A DNA stretch of 64,000 nt from contig CAVSJO010000006.1 in assembly GCA_963728445.1 (NCBI GenBank), forward strand, positions 1,798,001 to 1,862,000. The letters are read 5' to 3'. The DNA is from CAVSJO01 sp963728445 (GTDB lineage: Bacteria > Gemmatimonadota > Gemmatimonadetes > Longimicrobiales > RSA9). How positions within the stretch are numbered: the stretch's first letter is position 1; every line of letters starts with the position of its first letter. The position numbers and the translations under genes are program-made. Of the stretch, positions 1 through 8,424 are shown piece by piece. The notes under the pieces are model-generated. The model did no database searches, was not told the DNA's origin, and was given only the letters and a program-made list of their open reading frames with translations.

Positions 1-1653
1 GTCGAGGTGGTGGACGCCGTGGTCGACCTCATGGGCGAGGCGTTCCCCGAGCTGGTGCAGCGGCGGGAGCACCTGCTCCGGGCCACGCGCCAGGAGGAGG
101 AGCGCTTCCTCGAGACCATCGACGCCGGCATGCAGCGGCTGGACGAGATCGCGCCGGCGGGCGGGGAGGGCGAGGTCTCGGGCGCGGACGCCTTCCTGCT
201 GCACGGCACCTTCGGCTTCCCGCTGGACCTGACGCAGCTCATCGCCCGCGAGCGCGGCTACACGGTGGACGTCGAGGGCTTCGAGGCGGAGCTGGAGGAA
301 GAGCGGGAGCGCTCGCGCCAGGACCGCAGGGACTCGGGCGTGGCGCTGGGGTCGCTGGAGCTGGGCGGCGCGTGGGAGGAGCTGGACCCGTCCGCGGAGC
401 AGGCGTTCGTCGCGTACGAGAAGACGGCGGTGGACACGGACGTGGTCGCGTTCGCGCGGCTCGACGGCCGCGTGGCGCTGAAGCTGCGCGAGAACCCGTT
501 CTACGCCGAGTCCGGCGGCCAGGTCAGCGACCGCGGCTTCGTGGAGGGTCCGGGCTGGCGCGTCGAGGTGGACGACGTCCGGCGCTTCGACGGGGAAGTG
601 GCGGTGATGGGCGACGTCGCCGGCGACTTCTCCGGGGGTGAGGCCCCGATCCCGGTCCACGCGGAGGTCGTCGCGCCGGCGCGCCACGACACGGAGCGCA
701 ACCACACGGCCACGCACCTGCTGCACGCCGCGCTCCGCAAGGTGCTGGGCACGCACGTGGTGCAGCGCGGCTCGCTGGTGGCGCCGGACCGGCTGCGCTT
801 CGACTTCTCGCACCCGCAGCCGATGACGCCGGACGAGATCCACCGGGTGGAGGAGGAGGTCAACCTCGGCGTGCTCGCGGACACGGACGTGTGCATCGAC
901 CACATGGGCTACCCCGAGGCCGTGGGGAAGGGCGCCATGGCGCTCTTCGGGGAGAAGTACGGGGACGTGGTGCGCGTCATCCAGATCCCCGGCGTGAGCA
1001 TGGAGCTGTGCGGCGGCACGCACGTGCGGCACACGGGCGAGATCGGGCTCTTCCGCATCGTCTCCGAGAGCGGCGTCGCGTCGGGCGTCCGGCGCATCGA
1101 GGCGCTCACCGGAACCGAGGCCTACCGCCTCGCGGTGGCGCAGGAGGACCTGCTGCGGGAGGCGGCCGCGGCGGTGAAGACGACGCCGGACCAGCTCGTG
1201 CGGCGCGTGGAGGCGCTGTCGGAGGAGAACCGGGAGCTGCGCCGGCAGCTCGAGAAGGCGCGGGAGGCCGGCGCGGCGGACGTGGTGGGCGGGCTGCTGG
1301 AGCGGGCGACGGAGGTGGACGGCGCCCGCGTCCTGGCCGTCGAGGTCGAGGTCGCCTCCCCCGAGGAGCTCCGGGCGCTGGGGGACCGGCTGCGGGAGCG
1401 CATGACGAGCGGCGTCGCCGTGCTGGCGGCGCGCTACCCGGACAAGACCGCGCTCTTCGGCGTCGTGACGGACGACCTCATCGGCCGCGGCGTCCGCGCG
1501 GACGCGGTGGTGCGGGAGGTGGCGAAGGTGACCGGCGGCTCCGGTGGCGGACGGCCGCACATGGCGCAGGGCGGCGTCGGCGATCCCGACAAGGTGCCGG
1601 AGGCGCTGCGGAGGGCCGCCGACCTGGTGCGCGAGCTCCTCGGGTCCGGGTGA
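1..1653 (+). CDS. alaS: Alanyl-tRNA synthetase, C-terminal part (5' end outside window)
   Basis: This is the 3' part of the enzyme that charges tRNA-Ala and clears Ser/Gly mischarging. The frame is open from base 1, so the start lies upstream; about 550 residues are present of the roughly 870-900 usual for the family. What is visible is the end of the tRNA-binding region, the editing domain with its zinc-ligand motifs HTATHLLH (near base 700) and CGGTH (near 1010), a coiled-coil stretch (near 1200-1260) and the C-Ala domain with the glycine-rich SGGGRPHMAQGG signature. The aminoacylation core is not in the window. The next gene starts at or just before the stop codon, so the two are probably co-translated. 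Confidence 0.97.
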   Translation, partial: VEVVDAVVDLMGEAFPELVQRREHLLRATRQEEERFLETIDAGMQRLDEIAPAGGEGEVSGADAFLLHGTFGFPLDLTQLIARERGYTVDVEGFEAELEEERERSRQDRRDSGVALGSLELGGAWEELDPSAEQAFVAYEKTAVDTDVVAFARLDGRVALKLRENPFYAESGGQVSDRGFVEGPGWRVEVDDVRRFDGEVAVMGDVAGDFSGGEAPIPVHAEVVAPARHDTERNHTATHLLHAALRKVLGTHVVQRGSLVAPDRLRFDFSHPQPMTPDEIHRVEEEVNLGVLADTDVCIDHMGYPEAVGKGAMALFGEKYGDVVRVIQIPGVSMELCGGTHVRHTGEIGLFRIVSESGVASGVRRIEALTGTEAYRLAVAQEDLLREAAAAVKTTPDQLVRRVEALSEENRELRRQLEKAREAGAADVVGGLLERATEVDGARVLAVEVEVASPEELRALGDRLRERMTSGVAVLAARYPDKTALFGVVTDDLIGRGVRADAVVREVAKVTGGSGGGRPHMAQGGVGDPDKVPEALRRAADLVRELLGSG

Positions 1654-1655
1654 GC

Positions 1656-1937
1656 ATGGAGGACGTGCCGGAGTCGCTGCGCGAGCGGCTCGACGCGGCC
1701 GGCATGCCGGCGGACGCCGAGGCGATGGCGGCGCGCGCCGTCGCCCTGTTGAAGGAGGCAATGGCCACGCCCGGGCGGAACGGGGCATGGCCGTTGCTTG
1801 CGGCGGACGCGCTGTTGACGGAAGCGTGCGCGGCGGCCGCGGAGGCGGGGCAGCTCGAGGCGTTCTTCGCGCGCTATGGGCCTGCGGGGATCGCGGCTCG
1901 CATGGCCGAGGTCCAGACCGAGGGCGGAGGGGAATGA
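1656..1937 (+). CDS. Small hypothetical protein between alaS and gmhA
   Basis: A 93-residue acidic, alanine-rich, probably all-helical protein with no recognised domain, signal peptide or membrane segment. It is supported by context: it starts 2 bases after the alaS stop (an in-frame GTG at 1650 would overlap that stop), and its stop overlaps the ATG of the gmhA-like gene as ATGA. Translational coupling on both sides argues that it is real. The function is unknown. Confidence 0.7.
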   Translation: MEDVPESLRERLDAAGMPADAEAMAARAVALLKEAMATPGRNGAWPLLAADALLTEACAAAAEAGQLEAFFARYGPAGIAARMAEVQTEGGGE

Positions 1938-2530
1938 TCAGTCCGGAGCTGGAGTCCATTCGTCGGCACCTCGAGGGGCTGGCGGAGGTCGCGGCGAGCG
2001 TGGCGGTGAGCATGCCGGGCGAGATCGTGGACGCGGCGGACCTCGTCGTGGACTGCCTCGAGGCCGGCGGCAAGCTGCTCTTCTGCGGGAACGGCGGCTC
2101 GGCGGCGGACGCCCAGCACCTGGCCACGGAGTACGTCGTGCGCTTCCGGGACGACCGGCAGCCCCTGGCGGCCATGGCGCTGACGACGGATACCTCGCTG
2201 CTCACGGCGGCGGGCAACGACTACGGCTTCGAGCGCGTGTTCGCCCGGCAGGTCGAGGCGCTGGGCCGCCCGGGCGACGTGCTCTTCCTGCACAGCACCT
2301 CGGGCCGGTCGCCGAACCTGCTGGCCGCGGCCCGCGCCGCGAAGGAGGCGGGCGTCCGGACGATCGCCATGCTGGGCGGCGGAGGCGGGCCCCTGAAGGA
2401 GCTGGTCGACCTGGCCGTCGTGGTGCCGACGTCGAACGGCGCCCACGCCCAGGAGCTGCACGTCGCCATCGGACACGCCATCTGCGAGCTGGTCGAGCAC
2501 CGGCTCCGGGCCGATCGGGAGGAGGCATGA
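1934..2530 (+). CDS. gmhA: Phosphoheptose isomerase family SIS-domain protein (GmhA-like)
   Basis: A 198-residue single SIS-domain protein, about the length of sedoheptulose-7-phosphate isomerase, which makes D-glycero-D-manno-heptose 7-phosphate for LPS inner core or S-layer glycans. The glycine-rich signature GNGGSAADAQHLATE carries the zinc-ligand His, TTDTSLLTAAGNDYGFE is typical of the family, and AHAQELHVAIGH holds the catalytic Glu and the second metal His. It overlaps the upstream gene and the downstream ferritin-like gene by 4 bases each (ATGA). Other heptose genes are not in the window, so another sugar-phosphate isomerase substrate remains possible. Confidence 0.88.
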   Translation: MISPELESIRRHLEGLAEVAASVAVSMPGEIVDAADLVVDCLEAGGKLLFCGNGGSAADAQHLATEYVVRFRDDRQPLAAMALTTDTSLLTAAGNDYGFERVFARQVEALGRPGDVLFLHSTSGRSPNLLAAARAAKEAGVRTIAMLGGGGGPLKELVDLAVVVPTSNGAHAQELHVAIGHAICELVEHRLRADREEA

Positions 2531-2934
2531 GCACGGGACGGGAAGCGCTGGACCGGCTTCTGGCCGCGCGCCGCTCCGAGCGGGAGCAGGCGGAGTTCTA
2601 CTCGGCCCTCGCGTCAGCGGCCACGAAGGCCGGGGACGACGACCTGGCCACGCGGCTGGAGTCGCTGAGCACGGACGAGGAGGCGCAGCAGGCGCGGCTG
2701 ACGAAGCGGCTCCGTGAGCTGGGAGAGGAGCCGCCGCCGCTGGAGGGCCCGCCGGTGCGGGCCGCCGTGCTGAAGGGCTGGGAGGCCGACGCCCGCCGGC
2801 TGGAGGAGGCGGAGCAGCGCCGGTACGGCACCCTGCTGGACATGGAGCTGGACGAGGAGACGCAGGAGCTGGTGAAGGAGATCCTGCGCGTCGAGCGCAA
2901 GCACGCGGAGTTCCTGGACGGGAGGGGAGGCTGA
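2527..2934 (+). CDS. Ferritin-like helical protein
   Basis: A 135-residue protein predicted to be almost entirely helical, with a pattern resembling the rubrerythrin/ferritin-like four-helix bundle. The C-terminal ERKH gives one E-x-x-H pair, but the expected E-E-x-H of the first half is DEEAQQ, with Gln in place of His, so a complete di-iron site is not visible. The start ATG overlaps the gmhA stop as ATGA. It may be a structural ferritin-like protein or a coincidental helical fold; the family call is tentative. Confidence 0.6.
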   Translation: MSTGREALDRLLAARRSEREQAEFYSALASAATKAGDDDLATRLESLSTDEEAQQARLTKRLRELGEEPPPLEGPPVRAAVLKGWEADARRLEEAEQRRYGTLLDMELDEETQELVKEILRVERKHAEFLDGRGG

Positions 2935-2936
2935 GG

Positions 2937-3698
2937 GTGCTGGACATCGATCTCTCGGGCAAGGTTGCCCTGGTGACCGGCGGCTCGCGGGGCGTCGGCC
3001 GCGCGACCGCGCTGCTCCTCGCCCGGGCGGGTGCGGACGTGGCGATCACGTATCGGCAGCGGAAGGAGGACGCGGACGCCGTCGTCGCCGACGTGGAGGC
3101 GCTCGGCGTGCGGGCGCTGGCGGCGGCCGGGGACCTGGCGGACGCCGGCGTCGTCGACGGCATCGTGGCCCGCGTGGTCGAGGAGCTGGGCGGGCTGGAC
3201 ATCCTCGTCGGCAACGCCGGGATCTGGCCGCCGGAGGAGGTGCCCATCGCGGAGATGACGGACGCCCAGTGGCGCCGGACCCTCGCGGTGAACCTGGACG
3301 GGATCTTCCACTCCGTGCGCGCGGCCGCCCGGGTGATCCGGGACCACGGCCGCATCGTGCTCATCGGCTCGACGGCCGGACAGCGGGGCGAGGCGAACCA
3401 CGCGGACTACGCGGCGACGAAGGGCGCCATGATCTCGCTGGTGAAGGGCGTGTGCGTGGAGCTGGCCCCCAAGGACGTGACGGTGAACTGCGTGGCGCCG
3501 GGGTGGATCGACACCGAGATGGCGGCGGGGTCGTACGAAGGCGCGGGGCGACGTCGCATCGAGGCGACGATCCCCCTCGGCCGCGTCGCCAGCGCCGCCG
3601 ACGTCGCCGGGCCGGTGCTCTTCCTGTGCTCGGAGCTCGGGCGCCACGTCACGGGCGAAATCCTGAACGTGAACGGCGGCGCGGTGCTGTGCGGCTGA
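2937..3698 (+). CDS. Short-chain dehydrogenase/reductase (FabG-like)
   Basis: A 253-residue classical SDR, an NAD(P)H-dependent oxidoreductase with a Rossmann fold. The cofactor loop TGGSRGVG is at residues 14-21, NAG at 93-95 and the catalytic Ser145, Tyr158, Lys162 triad (Y-x3-K) is intact. The C-terminal NVNGG is typical of FabG-type enzymes. It starts with GTG 2 bases after the ferritin-like gene, so it is probably co-transcribed. The position away from other fatty-acid genes means the substrate cannot be named: 3-oxoacyl-ACP or a sugar/alcohol are both possible. Confidence 0.9.
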   Translation: MLDIDLSGKVALVTGGSRGVGRATALLLARAGADVAITYRQRKEDADAVVADVEALGVRALAAAGDLADAGVVDGIVARVVEELGGLDILVGNAGIWPPEEVPIAEMTDAQWRRTLAVNLDGIFHSVRAAARVIRDHGRIVLIGSTAGQRGEANHADYAATKGAMISLVKGVCVELAPKDVTVNCVAPGWIDTEMAAGSYEGAGRRRIEATIPLGRVASAADVAGPVLFLCSELGRHVTGEILNVNGGAVLCG

Positions 3699-3718
3699 CC
3701 GGGCCGGCGGCCGGCCGG
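3699..3718 (+). terminator. GC-rich hairpin after the SDR gene
   Basis: Immediately after the SDR stop, CCGG-G-CCGG pairs with CCGGCCGG across a CGG loop with one bulged G. There is no T-run, so factor-independent termination is doubtful; it may slow transcription or protect an mRNA end. Confidence 0.3.
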
Positions 3719-3731
3719 GGCTGACGCCGCC

Positions 3732-5102
3732 GTGAAGCTGGAAGCGCCCCCGCAGGTCCGGGACATCACGCGCCGACTCGAGGACGCGGGCCACTCCACG
3801 TGGGCCGTCGGCGGCGCCGTGCGGGACGCGCTCGCCGGTCTGCCTCCCGAGGACTGGGACCTGGCCACGGCCGCGACGCCGAAGCAGGTCCGCCGCCTCT
3901 TCCGCCGGACCGTTCCCATCGGCATCGACCACGGGACAGTGGGCGTGCTGGGCCCCGACGGGACGATGTACGAGGTAACCACGTTCCGCCGGGACGTGGA
4001 GACGTTCGGGCGCCACGCCGTCGTCGAGTTCGCCGAGACCATCGAGGAGGACCTCGCCCGGCGGGACTTCACGTGCAACGCCGTCGCGTGGCACCCCCTC
4101 ACCCACGAGCTGCGCGACCCGTTCGGCGGCGCCGGCGATCTCGAGCGCCGCCTGCTCCGCACCGTCGGCGATCCGGAGGCCCGCTTCGCCGAGGACTTCC
4201 TGCGCGTCCTGCGCGCCCTCCGCTTCGCCGGGCACTTCTCCCTGGACATCGACGCCGCGACGTGGGCCGCCCTCGAGGGCGCGCTGCCGCATCTGCCGGA
4301 CCTCTCCGCCGAGCGGATCCGGGAGGAGCTCTGGAAGGTACTGGGAAAGACGGAGCGGGCGTCGGGCACCCTGGCGCTGTACGCCGCGTCCGGCGCGCTG
4401 GCCGTCCTCTACCCGGAGCTGGACGCCCTCGTGGGGCTGCCGTCCTCCGACGGGGAGGGTCCGGACGCGTGGACGCGGACGCTGCTGGCCGTGGACGCGA
4501 TCCCGGTCTCCCGCGTCGTCCTGCGGGTCGCGGCGCTGCTCCACGCCGTGGGGCAGCCGACGGCACGGATGAAGGACCTGAGAGGCGGATGGCGCTACAC
4601 CGGACACGAGATCCAGGGCGCGCGGGCGGCGGAGGCCGTCATGCGCCGTCTCAAGGCGTCGAACGCGGACACGTCGCGCGTCGCCGCGCTGGTGCGGGTG
4701 CAGGCCTCGCTCTTCTCTCCCGAGTCGCGGGGACCGGCGGTGCGGCGCTTCCTGCGGGACGTCGGCCCGGAGCTCTTGGCCGACCTGTTCCGGCTGCGCA
4801 TCGCGCTGTGCCGGGCCGCCGAACGGGCGTCCGGCGGGTGCCTGGACCTTGCCGAGCGCTGGCGCATGGCCCACGCCGAGCTGCTGCGCCGCCCGCCTCT
4901 CTCGGTTGCGGATCTGGCCGTCGGCGGGGCGGACCTCAAGGAGCTCGGCCTGCGGCCCGGACCCCGCTTCGGCCGGATCCTCGACGCGCTGCTCGAGCGC
5001 GTGCTGGACGACCCGTCGCTGAACGACCGCGAGGCGCTGACGGCGCTCCTGCGGGACGCGCTGGCGCCGGAGCCGGAGGAGGGCGACGTCGCCCATGAAT
5101 GA
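3732..5102 (+). CDS. cca: CCA-adding tRNA nucleotidyltransferase / poly(A) polymerase family
   Basis: A 456-residue class II nucleotidyltransferase that adds or repairs the 3' CCA of tRNAs. The head domain has the hallmark GGAVRDALAGLPPEDWDLAT with the catalytic DxD-type acidic pair, followed by RRDFTCNA and the RNA-binding domain. The C-terminal half aligns with the HD-domain arm, but the expected HD pair is LLHAVGQP here, so that phosphohydrolase site looks inactive. The start is GTG. The single tRNA gene in this window has no encoded CCA, so the cell needs this activity. It overlaps rarA by 8 bases. Confidence 0.92.
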   Translation: MKLEAPPQVRDITRRLEDAGHSTWAVGGAVRDALAGLPPEDWDLATAATPKQVRRLFRRTVPIGIDHGTVGVLGPDGTMYEVTTFRRDVETFGRHAVVEFAETIEEDLARRDFTCNAVAWHPLTHELRDPFGGAGDLERRLLRTVGDPEARFAEDFLRVLRALRFAGHFSLDIDAATWAALEGALPHLPDLSAERIREELWKVLGKTERASGTLALYAASGALAVLYPELDALVGLPSSDGEGPDAWTRTLLAVDAIPVSRVVLRVAALLHAVGQPTARMKDLRGGWRYTGHEIQGARAAEAVMRRLKASNADTSRVAALVRVQASLFSPESRGPAVRRFLRDVGPELLADLFRLRIALCRAAERASGGCLDLAERWRMAHAELLRRPPLSVADLAVGGADLKELGLRPGPRFGRILDALLERVLDDPSLNDREALTALLRDALAPEPEEGDVAHE

Positions 5103-6588
5103 GCCCGGGCTGTTCGACGAGACCGGCGGCCTACCGGATCCGGCAGAGACCGGACGGGGCGGCGCCGGGGGCCATGGCGCCCGCGGCTCGGACGGGGCGG
5201 TGGACGCCGCCGCGCCCCTCGCGGCCCGCATGCGCCCGACGACCCTCGACGAGTTCGTGGGCCAGGAGCACATCCTCGGGCCCGGCCGCGCGCTGCGCAC
5301 GCTCATCGAACGGGACGAGCTCGGCAGCCTCATCCTCTGGGGCCCGCCCGGCACCGGCAAGACGACGCTGGCCCGCATCATCGCTGAGCGCACGGCGGCC
5401 ACGTTCGTGCCGTTCAGCGCCGTGACGGAAGGGATCCCGCGCGTGCGCGAAGTCATCGCACAGGCCGAAACGCGCCTTCGGGCGACGGGCCGCCGAACGA
5501 TCCTCTTCTGCGACGAGATCCACCGCTTCAACAAGGCGCAGCAGGACGCCTTCCTCCCCCACGTCGAGGCGGGCACCGTCACGCTCATCGGCGCGACGAC
5601 GGAGAATCCGTCCTTCGAGGTCATCGGCGCGCTGCTCTCCCGCTCCCGCGTGTTCGTGCTGGAGTCGCTCCAGCCGGAGGACCTGCGGGCGATCCTCGAG
5701 CGGGCGCTCGAGGACGAGGAGCGGGGGCTCGCCGGCCGGGGGATCACTGCGGACGACGACGCCCTCGATCTGCTGGCCGTGGAAGCGGACGGCGACGCCC
5801 GGCGCGCGCTCAACGCGCTGGAGACGGCGGCGAGCCTGGCAGAGGACGGTCACATCGACGCCCACGCCGTGCGCGAGGCGCTGCAGCGCCGCTTCGCCCA
5901 CTACGACAAGGGGGGCGAGGAGCACTACAACCTGATCTCCGCCATGCACAAGGCGGTGCGGGGGAGCGACGTGCAGGGCGCGCTCTACTGGCTCGCCCGC
6001 ATGCTGGACGGCGGCGAGGACCCGCTGTACGTGGCGAGGCGGATGGTGCGCATGAGCATCGAGGACGTCGGGCTGGCCGATCCGGAGGCCCTGCGCATCG
6101 CGCTCACGGCGCGGGACGCGTACCACTTCCTCGGTTCGCCGGAGGGCGATCTGGCCCTCGCCCAGTGCGCGGCGTACCTGGCCAGCGCGCCCAAGTCCAA
6201 CCGCATCTACGCCGGCTACGGGCAGGCGATGAAGGCCGCCCGGGACACCCCCGCCGCGCCCGTCCCGCTGCACATCCGGAACGCGCCGACGAAGCTCATG
6301 AAGGAGCTCGGGTACGGAAGTGGCTACGCCTATGCGTTCGAGTCGGAGGACCACTACACGCCCCAGGAGTACCTGCCCGACTCCCTCGCCGGGTCCGTCT
6401 TCTACGAGCCGAGCCGGTTCGGCTTCGAGAAGAGGATCGCGGAGAGGATGAAGTGGTGGGAGGAGAGGCGGGCGGGCGCGGGGACGGACACGGGTACGGA
6501 GACGGACACGGGAACGGGGGCACACACGAACACGCACCCGCACGCGGGTGGAGAGGCGAATGGAGGCGATGGTGAGGCAGACGAATAG
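5095..6588 (+). CDS. rarA: Replication-associated recombination protein A (RarA/MgsA AAA+ ATPase)
   Basis: A 497-residue AAA+ ATPase related to clamp loaders that acts at stalled replication forks. Walker A GPPGTGKTT is at residues 83-91, Walker B ILFCDEIHRFNKAQQD follows, and sensor-1 GATTENPSFEV is intact; the C-terminal MgsA/tetramerisation domain runs to KWWEERR. After that comes a roughly 38-residue low-complexity tail rich in T, G and H, encoded by degenerate ACGGNN hexamers. The first 40 residues are also a disordered Gly-rich extension. It overlaps cca upstream and the lipoprotein gene downstream. Confidence 0.95.
   Translation: MNEPGLFDETGGLPDPAETGRGGAGGHGARGSDGAVDAAAPLAARMRPTTLDEFVGQEHILGPGRALRTLIERDELGSLILWGPPGTGKTTLARIIAERTAATFVPFSAVTEGIPRVREVIAQAETRLRATGRRTILFCDEIHRFNKAQQDAFLPHVEAGTVTLIGATTENPSFEVIGALLSRSRVFVLESLQPEDLRAILERALEDEERGLAGRGITADDDALDLLAVEADGDARRALNALETAASLAEDGHIDAHAVREALQRRFAHYDKGGEEHYNLISAMHKAVRGSDVQGALYWLARMLDGGEDPLYVARRMVRMSIEDVGLADPEALRIALTARDAYHFLGSPEGDLALAQCAAYLASAPKSNRIYAGYGQAMKAARDTPAAPVPLHIRNAPTKLMKELGYGSGYAYAFESEDHYTPQEYLPDSLAGSVFYEPSRFGFEKRIAERMKWWEERRAGAGTDTGTETDTGTGAHTNTHPHAGGEANGGDGEADE
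6481..6550 (+). repeat. Degenerate ACGGNN hexamer repeat encoding the RarA tail
   Basis: Tandem hexamers of the type ACGGAC, ACGGGT, ACGGAG, ACGGGA run in frame at the 3' end of rarA and grade into ACACGN units. They encode a Thr-x dipeptide repeat. The unit length matches the other hexanucleotide repeats in this window. Confidence 0.7.
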
Positions 6589-7057
6589 GATCAGGCGCGG
6601 AGCTCTCGTCCTGGCCGGCGTGGTCGCCCTCTGGGCGACGGCCTGCATCGGGTTCAAGAGGCCGGACGTGATCGTGCGGGACGTGCGGCTCGGGACGCTG
6701 GGCTTCAACGGGGGCACGCTCCTGGTGAACGTGAGCGTGCGCAACCCCAATGGATTCGAGCTGCGGACGGAGGGGCTGACGTACGACATCCAGCTCCACG
6801 ACACGAGTAACGGCCAGGACCGCTGGGTGGAGTTCGCCCAGGGGGATTTCCCGGAGACGATCCGCGTGGACGGGCACGATTCCACGAGCGTCAGCATCCC
6901 TGTCAAGTTCGCGTACGCGGGCGTGAGCGGGGCGCTTCAGCAGGTCATGCAGACGGGCGCGTTCGACTACAGGATCTCCGGGGACGTGTCGCTGACGAAG
7001 CCGGTCTCTCGTTCGATCCCTTTCCGGAAGAGCGGGACCGTGCTGGTGGGGCAGTAG
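6560..7057 (+). CDS. LEA14-like (WHy-domain) lipoprotein
   Basis: About 165 residues. An N-terminal hydrophobic segment (LVLAGVVALWATA) is followed by Cys in a lipobox-like ATAC context, so it is probably an outer- or inner-membrane lipoprotein. The body resembles the LEA type 2/WHy beta-sandwich fold, with alternating strands and the conserved NVSVRNPNGFEL motif, a family linked to desiccation and stress tolerance. Start choice: ATG 6560 and ATG 6569 both have a GGAGG/GGAGAGG just upstream, and an in-frame GTG at 6548 is also possible. The start lies inside the end of rarA. Confidence 0.75.
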   Translation: MEAMVRQTNRIRRGALVLAGVVALWATACIGFKRPDVIVRDVRLGTLGFNGGTLLVNVSVRNPNGFELRTEGLTYDIQLHDTSNGQDRWVEFAQGDFPETIRVDGHDSTSVSIPVKFAYAGVSGALQQVMQTGAFDYRISGDVSLTKPVSRSIPFRKSGTVLVGQ

Positions 7058-7121
7058 CGAACGCCGCCCGGGAGACGGGGTATCAACCCACCACCCTCAA
7101 TCGGAGGACCGTACCGAACGC

Positions 7122-8411
7122 ATGCAGACGATCGAGACGCCGCAGGAGCGGGCCGTGCTCGTCGGCGCGCCGCCACGGCACGCCGACGCCCGTGTGTCCG
7201 AGGAGCACCTCGAGGAGCTCGGACGCCTGGCCGACACCGCGGGCGCCGAGGTCGTCGCAACGCTGGTCCAGCGGCTGGACGGACCGCACCCGCGCCTGTT
7301 CATCGGGGAAGGGAAGGCGGAGGAGCTCCGACAGCTCGTGAAGCAGAATGACGCGACCCTCGTCCTGTTCGACGAGGAGCTCTCGCCCGCGCAGGGCAAG
7401 AACCTCGAGGACACCGTCGGCGTCCGCGTCATGGACCGCACCGAGCTGATCCTCGACATCTTCGCGACCCGCGCGCGCACGTCCGAGGCGCAGATGCAGG
7501 TCGAGCTGGCGCAGCTCCAGTACATGCTGCCCCGGCTGAAGCGCATGTGGACGCATCTCTCCAGGATCCGAGGCGGCATCGGGCTCCGGGGCCCCGGCGA
7601 GACGCAGCTCGAGACGGACCGCCGCATCATCGGCCGGCGCATCCGGGACCTGCAGCAGAAGCTCGAGGTCGTGGCCCGGCGCCGTGCCACGCAGCGGAAG
7701 GGCCGCTCCGGGGAGTTCCAGGCGTCGCTGGTCGGCTACACGAACGCCGGCAAGTCATCGATCCTGCGCCGCATGTCGGGCTCGGAGCTGTTCGTCGAGG
7801 ACCGGCTGTTCGCGACGCTGGACCCGTCGACCCGCTCCGTGGAGCTGCCCAGCGGGGACACCGTCCTGGTCACCGACACCGTCGGTTTCATCCGCAAGCT
7901 GCCCCACGACCTGGTCGCGTCCTTCCGCGCGACGCTGGAGGAGGCCCACCAGGCGGACGTGCTGCTGCACGTCATCGATGCGTCGCATCCGGGCTGGGAG
8001 GAGCACGTCCAGGTGGTCGAGGAGGTCCTGGAGGAGATGGAGCTCCACGACCGGCCGCAGCTCCTGGTCTTCAACAAGGTCGACCGGCTGACCCACGCGG
8101 AGGAGGAGGCCATGCGCGAGCGCGTGAAGCTCCGCTTCGGCCGGCCCGTCGTCTTCACGTCGGCCCACGAGGCGCGGGGTGTGGACGAGCTGCTGGAGTC
8201 GCTCCAGGCCGCCGTGCGGGCGCGCCGCCCCGAGGTCCGCCTCCGCATCCCCATGGCCGACGGTGAGGCGTTGGCCGCCGTCTACAGGGAAGGCGAGGTG
8301 CTCCTGCGGGAGGACGGCGAGATCACGATCGACCTCCTGGCCCGGCTGCCACAGCCGGTGCTCGGGCGGCTCCGCCAGAGACGGGGGATCGAAGTCATCG
8401 AGGCGGCGTGA
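7122..8411 (+). CDS. hflX: GTPase HflX
   Basis: A 429-residue Obg-HflX GTPase that binds the 50S subunit and splits stalled ribosomes. The N-terminal HflX domain contains the loop GGIGLRGPGETQLETDRR. The G domain has G1 GYTNAGKSS at residues 205-213, G3 DTVGF, G4 NKVD and G5 TSA. A 62-base spacer precedes it, so it may have its own promoter, though none is obvious. It is followed after 13 bases by the DUF2520 gene. Confidence 0.97.
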   Translation: MQTIETPQERAVLVGAPPRHADARVSEEHLEELGRLADTAGAEVVATLVQRLDGPHPRLFIGEGKAEELRQLVKQNDATLVLFDEELSPAQGKNLEDTVGVRVMDRTELILDIFATRARTSEAQMQVELAQLQYMLPRLKRMWTHLSRIRGGIGLRGPGETQLETDRRIIGRRIRDLQQKLEVVARRRATQRKGRSGEFQASLVGYTNAGKSSILRRMSGSELFVEDRLFATLDPSTRSVELPSGDTVLVTDTVGFIRKLPHDLVASFRATLEEAHQADVLLHVIDASHPGWEEHVQVVEEVLEEMELHDRPQLLVFNKVDRLTHAEEEAMRERVKLRFGRPVVFTSAHEARGVDELLESLQAAVRARRPEVRLRIPMADGEALAAVYREGEVLLREDGEITIDLLARLPQPVLGRLRQRRGIEVIEAA

Positions 8412-8424
8412 GGACGGCGCTCCG

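Noticed and set aside
2598..5813. 1071-residue minus-strand frame across the SDR, cca and rarA genes
   Set aside because: It crosses three plus-strand genes with complete motif sets and shows no domain of its own.
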